DNA of 64,000 nt from Callipepla californica brunnescens. Its lineage: Eukaryota; Chordata; Aves; Galliformes; Odontophoridae. The stretch spans positions 5,586,423 through 5,650,422 of the forward strand of contig JALIRH010000023.1 in assembly GCA_023055505.1 (NCBI GenBank), read 5' to 3'. The position numbers and the translations under genes are program-made. The notes under the pieces were generated by a model. It did not search any database and was not told where the DNA came from. It saw only the letters and a list, made by a program, of their open reading frames with translations. Shown here piece after piece: positions 60,456 to 64,000 of this stretch. Position 1 is the stretch's first letter. Each line of letters begins with the position of its first letter.

Positions 60456-61020
60456 TGTCAACGGTCCACCGGGCTGGATCGGCCCAGTTCCGTGACGATT
60501 GGTGCGGGGGACCCACGGACCCACGCCCCAGGAAAGGGGAAGGAAAGGGGAAAAGGGAAAAGGGAGATGGACCTGCAAACAAAATAGCGGCAATGATCTG
60601 AGGAGGAAAGCTAATTTACTAAACAAGATATTAGAAAGCAAAATAACACAATATGATACAATATAATTGGAATTGAAGCTAATTAATCAAATAAAATGAG
60701 CAAGAGAGTGTCCGATAAACTGAAGGCCTTACGCTAACACTGAAGGCGATACTGCAGCGAGCACCCACTGCTGAGTCAATCCCGAAGGAAAGAAAGTGTC
60801 CCGTGACCGCAGAGAGTTTTTATCTGTTCCCTCTGAGCGGAAAACACGTAAAAATACAAAGCATTGCAAAGTCCTCTGGGGAATGTAGTTCTCTTCTGAG
60901 ACAGGTATACCTGGAATTATCAATGAACCATGGGGCTGGAGTGTTAACTCTCCAACTCTTAATGGACTACATGATGTTATGATGTGGAATACCAGTACCA
61001 AAAATCATAAAACCATGACA
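60456..61020 (-). repeat. Provirus 5' LTR (565 bp)
   Basis: On minus it starts TGTCATGG at 61020 and ends GTTGACA at 60456, giving TG...CA termini. Its plus-strand order of landmarks (purine tract, AGCGGCA...AGGAAAGCTAATTTAC, GATGTGGAATACC) is shared with the solo LTR at 32311-32822. The LTR would supply the promoter and polyadenylation signal; I could not assign the U3/R/U5 borders. Confidence 0.85.
60934..61020 (-). repeat. Right arm of 87-bp perfect terminal inverted repeat
   Basis: The first 87 bases of the 5' LTR on minus, identical to 56106-56192 on plus. Confidence 0.97.
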
Positions 61021-61025
61021 CCAGC
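61021..61025. other. Right 5-bp target-site duplication (CCAGC)
   Basis: Matches 56101-56105 exactly. Confidence 0.85.
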
Positions 61026-64000
61026 ACACATAGGTTAATCTGTGCTGCAGCATATTTCAGATAGTAATTAGAGGGAGGAGAGAATTAGGCAGAAGGAAGA
61101 AAATTTTACATGTTCTCTTGACTACTATTGGAAAAATATATACACATTCCATGTATGTGAATATAAACTAACAATTTCTTCCTGAATGCATGCCAGAGTT
61201 GACATCTATATTGATAATTTGTGCAGGGGTCGTTGAGTGCAAATTTGAGGCGTTAAGAATCTAATCATGCAAACTGCTTCTCTTTCATCTGGTTCTCTGG
61301 ATTAATTTTTGTCTATTTCAGCTAGAATTTTGACAGACAGAATGAAAAGAACAGGAAGGACTGTCTGGCAAACACAACGCTTGTACAAAAATGTAATGGA
61401 ACCTCAGCAAGCTGGGGATCTGGGATGACAGTTAAACTGTTAAACTCATTAATGTTAACAAAACAAAGTTCAAAGACCTGCACCTGGGAAGGAATAAACT
61501 CATGTAACAGCACTCACCAAGGCCCAACCCATTGGTAAGCAGGTTGTGAAGAATATGGCTTCTGTACTCACATTATTGCAAATATTTAGGATTTTACAAG
61601 AAGTTATAGTGAAGAAGGGACAGAATAGGACAGGACAGGACCAGATAGGGAGGGGAGGGAACAAGTAACCTCGCTTTAGAAAGGGAAGAATTCACAAAGA
61701 AACAATAGAATGCAGAAAATTTTTTACATTGTTTTCACCACTACCACTTGGTCTAACTGGCTTCGGTGGGTACACTGACTGAGAAAATGTCAACTCATCA
61801 CTTTCATAATAGTGATCTTTTAAATCACTTTTCATGAGGTATCTTAGTTTATTCTTAGCATTGTGTTTTTGTTTGTTTGTTTGTTTTGTAATCTGATTTT
61901 ATAATATAGATGATATTACTGCTGTAGTTACATAGAGCAAAAAAATGTTTCAGATGAGTGCAAAAAATGTAATTCCTTCTTCACTCAGATTAATTGATTT
62001 TATTGCTTGTTATTTTTATTTGTCCCTCTCACTTGCCATTCCTTTACTAACACTACTAGATAACATATTCTCTGAAAAACATATTGTAGTAATGCTACCT
62101 TAGTTTATTTGAACTTTCCTGTTTCTTATACCGTAAGTTCTCCAAATTTTAACTCACAATATAGCGAATCATCTTTACTTTTAAAACTTAATCATAAGGC
62201 ATAGAGGTAATTTTCATGAAACTTGAAGTAGCAAGTTATATGTGATTATGTCAGCATGAGTTCTTGATGGCATTAATTTACTGCTGTGCCGCTGTAAGAC
62301 CTGGTACATCTTATCTTAAACATTGCTCCTTGTCTGTCATAATTAACGTATTCCATAAGAAAGTGGACTTCAGATTTACGAAATCAGGCTGGCAGTACCA
62401 AATAATGCTGTCACTTTGAACCTTTCCCTTTACAGGAAATAAAGAGGGACCATATATGTTGACTCCAGGATTAATTCAGGTTTTCTTATTTTGCTCTATC
62501 AGCAAGTATTTTCTGACAAAGTATTTTAGAAGTAATAAATAGTTACCTGCTGTTCTCATAAAACCAATCAAAATTTTCCTTGTACCAGAGCAGGGGTACT
62601 CTATTTTCTTATAAGACTGTAGAGCTTATGGTGGGATCTACCGAATACATTTGAATAGAGAATATTCTTTGGGATTATTTATTTTTATTGTTATTTAATG
62701 TGACCCAAATATGCTAGATATTTTCTAAATGTGTAAGCTGACACAAATTCCTAGGTATTTTCTGAAAGTTGAATACATAAATCCTTTAAAACCTCAAAAA
62801 TAATGTAATCATAGAAATTTACAGAAGCTGCTGTTCTTCTAAGTGTGTTATCACAACAGTGATATTGTAGGACAAAACTACTATTATCTGCAGAGATCCT
62901 TCAGCAGTACAACTGGTGAGTTTCTAGACAGAAGTGAAGCAACATCAGACATCACAAAAGAGGCAATAATGAGAAGGGTGGGAAAAAGAAAAATTAATAA
63001 GTTATTTTTTCTTGTTTTTCCTAAGCTTCCTAGTCTTTGAAGTCTGAGATGTGTTCACCATTTAGTCCACATTATAAGGTTTGTTGACTTGCTATTCATT
63101 TCTGAATAGATGCTAATTGATATTGATTTCAAAGCCTTGTTTATTATAATTTCCTATGGAGCAAATTATTCTAATGTGATACGTCTGGAGCAAATTGTGA
63201 TCCCGGAGGCAGAATCAATATATGGAAGAAAGTTTGAAAGACCACTGTTCTTTGAAGTACACTGTAGTCAGGAAAGATTAATTTGGAAGGCAAATATTAA
63301 GAAGTTTAACAACATATATTCTAGAGGATGGAAATGATATGAGCTGTGATGGATATTGTTCCTGACAATAAAGATAGTAATGATTGTAATTCGTCTGTCC
63401 TGTATCCACAGCTGAAGTGCTCAGCCTCTCTGGGCTCCAAGACACCTACAGAAAGTTTGAAGTTCTTCCTTATTTGTCCTGTAGCTTTACAGGTACCTAG
63501 CAAGAGAAGAAAAGTAAGTACAGCAGACAAAACTCAACTGTTTCATCAAGTAGGTGAAACCCTGTATATGGAACTGCATGTACAGGTTCTGAGTTAAAGA
63601 TTATCAGAAATGAAGAAGATTTTATCAGTTCTGCTTCATTCCCCTCAGGGTGCTTCGGTGTTGCATTGCCATGCAAAGGACTTATAACAGACAAAAGAGA
63701 AAAAATCACTTAGCATGATCTGAGATCTGCTACTGCAATCCAGTGCTGAATCTAAGAGCATGGATGGTTCTGTTACGCTTAAGTGGACTCACTTAGGCAC
63801 ACTGCCCTGAGACCATGACCCGTTTCTATTTTGGTCTCTGTTTTCAAAAAGTGAAAGAGAAAAAATCCCAGTAACTCGGAGCAACAACACTCAATATTGA
63901 GTACTTTGTCCACTTAAAATTGGCTTGTGGCAGGAACAGGATAAGACTAAAATTTCAACGATTTCTCCACTATTTTGTACCCACTTTCAAGCAAGAAAAA
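61026..64000. other. Unique AT-rich DNA
   Basis: No gene supported. A possible short CR1 scrap lies at 61450-61545. There is a GGACAGGACAGGACC-type purine tract at about 61618-61656 and (GTTT)n at about 61866-61886. The frame 63110-63337 (plus, 75 codons) is open but carries no domain I recognise. Confidence 0.5.
61450..61545 (+). mobile_element. Possible short CR1 fragment
   Basis: AAGTTCAAAGACCTGCACCT, then GGGAAGGAATAAACTCATG, resembles the CR1 RT-end segment (AAG-TGCAAGGT-CTGCACCTGGG...) seen at 32100-32160. It is too short and diverged for certainty. Confidence 0.45.

Larger units (their letters stand above)
56106..61020 (-). mobile_element. ERV-L (class III, spuma-related) provirus with inverted termini
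   Basis: A 4915-bp insertion bounded by perfect 5-bp CCAGC duplications, the duplication size expected for ERV-L elements. In minus order it has a 565-bp 5' LTR (60456-61020), a primer-binding site, gag with a coiled-coil region, protease, reverse transcriptase, RNase H and integrase. There is no env frame, as is usual for ERV-L. Coding regions share one frame with about seven internal stops. The left end is abnormal: in place of a direct 3' LTR it carries 87 bp of LTR start in inverted orientation, plus unrelated sequence with a tRNA-like module. Both outer ends therefore read TGTCATGG inward. Confidence 0.85.

Noticed and set aside
1..64000. CRISPR arrays, bacterial operons, ribosome binding sites, phage genes
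   Set aside because: The repeat content and retrotransposons show vertebrate nuclear DNA; none of these features is present.

Overview
This window is vertebrate nuclear DNA, almost certainly from a bird and probably a galliform. The main evidence is the many CR1 non-LTR retrotransposons, which carry the avian CR1 3' tail of repeated ATTCTGTGATTCTATGATT-like octamers. Supporting evidence comes from spuma-related ERV-L type endogenous retroviral sequence, LTRs starting TGTCATGG, two Galluhop-like mariner relics, and an AT-rich, microsatellite-studded background. The species assignment is inference. No host protein-coding gene, rRNA or canonical tRNA can be supported, so this looks like a gene desert or a very long intron.

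Layout. 1-16.7 kb: AT-rich unique DNA with one mariner relic and several minus-strand CR1 copies (0.75-1.9, 7.5-8.8, 13.4-13.7, 14.0-14.9 and 16.6 kb), plus a plus-strand CR1 at 15.4-16.2 kb. 17.0-18.7 kb: a longer CR1 ORF2 relic with endonuclease and reverse-transcriptase regions. 22.95-24.03 kb: the start of a TGTCATGG LTR that runs into an 858-bp array of two pentamers. 25.7-29.5 kb: decayed retroviral debris, with an integrase fragment on plus and gag-like and env-like fragments on minus. 29.55-31.55 kb: a GC-richer stretch with no recognised gene. 31.6-33.4 kb: two plus-strand CR1 copies, the second split by a solo LTR. 34.9-40.2 kb: a dense CR1 cluster with rearranged pieces. 43.9-44.4 and 47.65-49.1 kb: more CR1 and a mariner-derived element. 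49.1-56.1 kb: unique AT-rich DNA. 56.1-61.0 kb: a 4.9-kb ERV-L provirus on the minus strand. 61.0-64.0 kb: unique AT-rich DNA.

The most unusual object is the provirus at 56106-61020. It is flanked by a perfect 5-bp duplication (CCAGC). Its right end is a normal 565-bp LTR followed by a lysine-tRNA-type primer-binding site. Its left end is not a second direct LTR: it carries the first 87 bp of the LTR in inverted orientation, identical to the right copy, followed by a tRNA-like module with RNA polymerase III A and B box matches. Gag, protease, reverse transcriptase, RNase H and integrase lie in one reading frame interrupted only by stop codons. A solo LTR of the same family at 32311-32822 has the same 5-bp target duplication.

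No gene set here works together as a host pathway; what can be read is a history of transposition, nesting, inversion and simple-repeat expansion.
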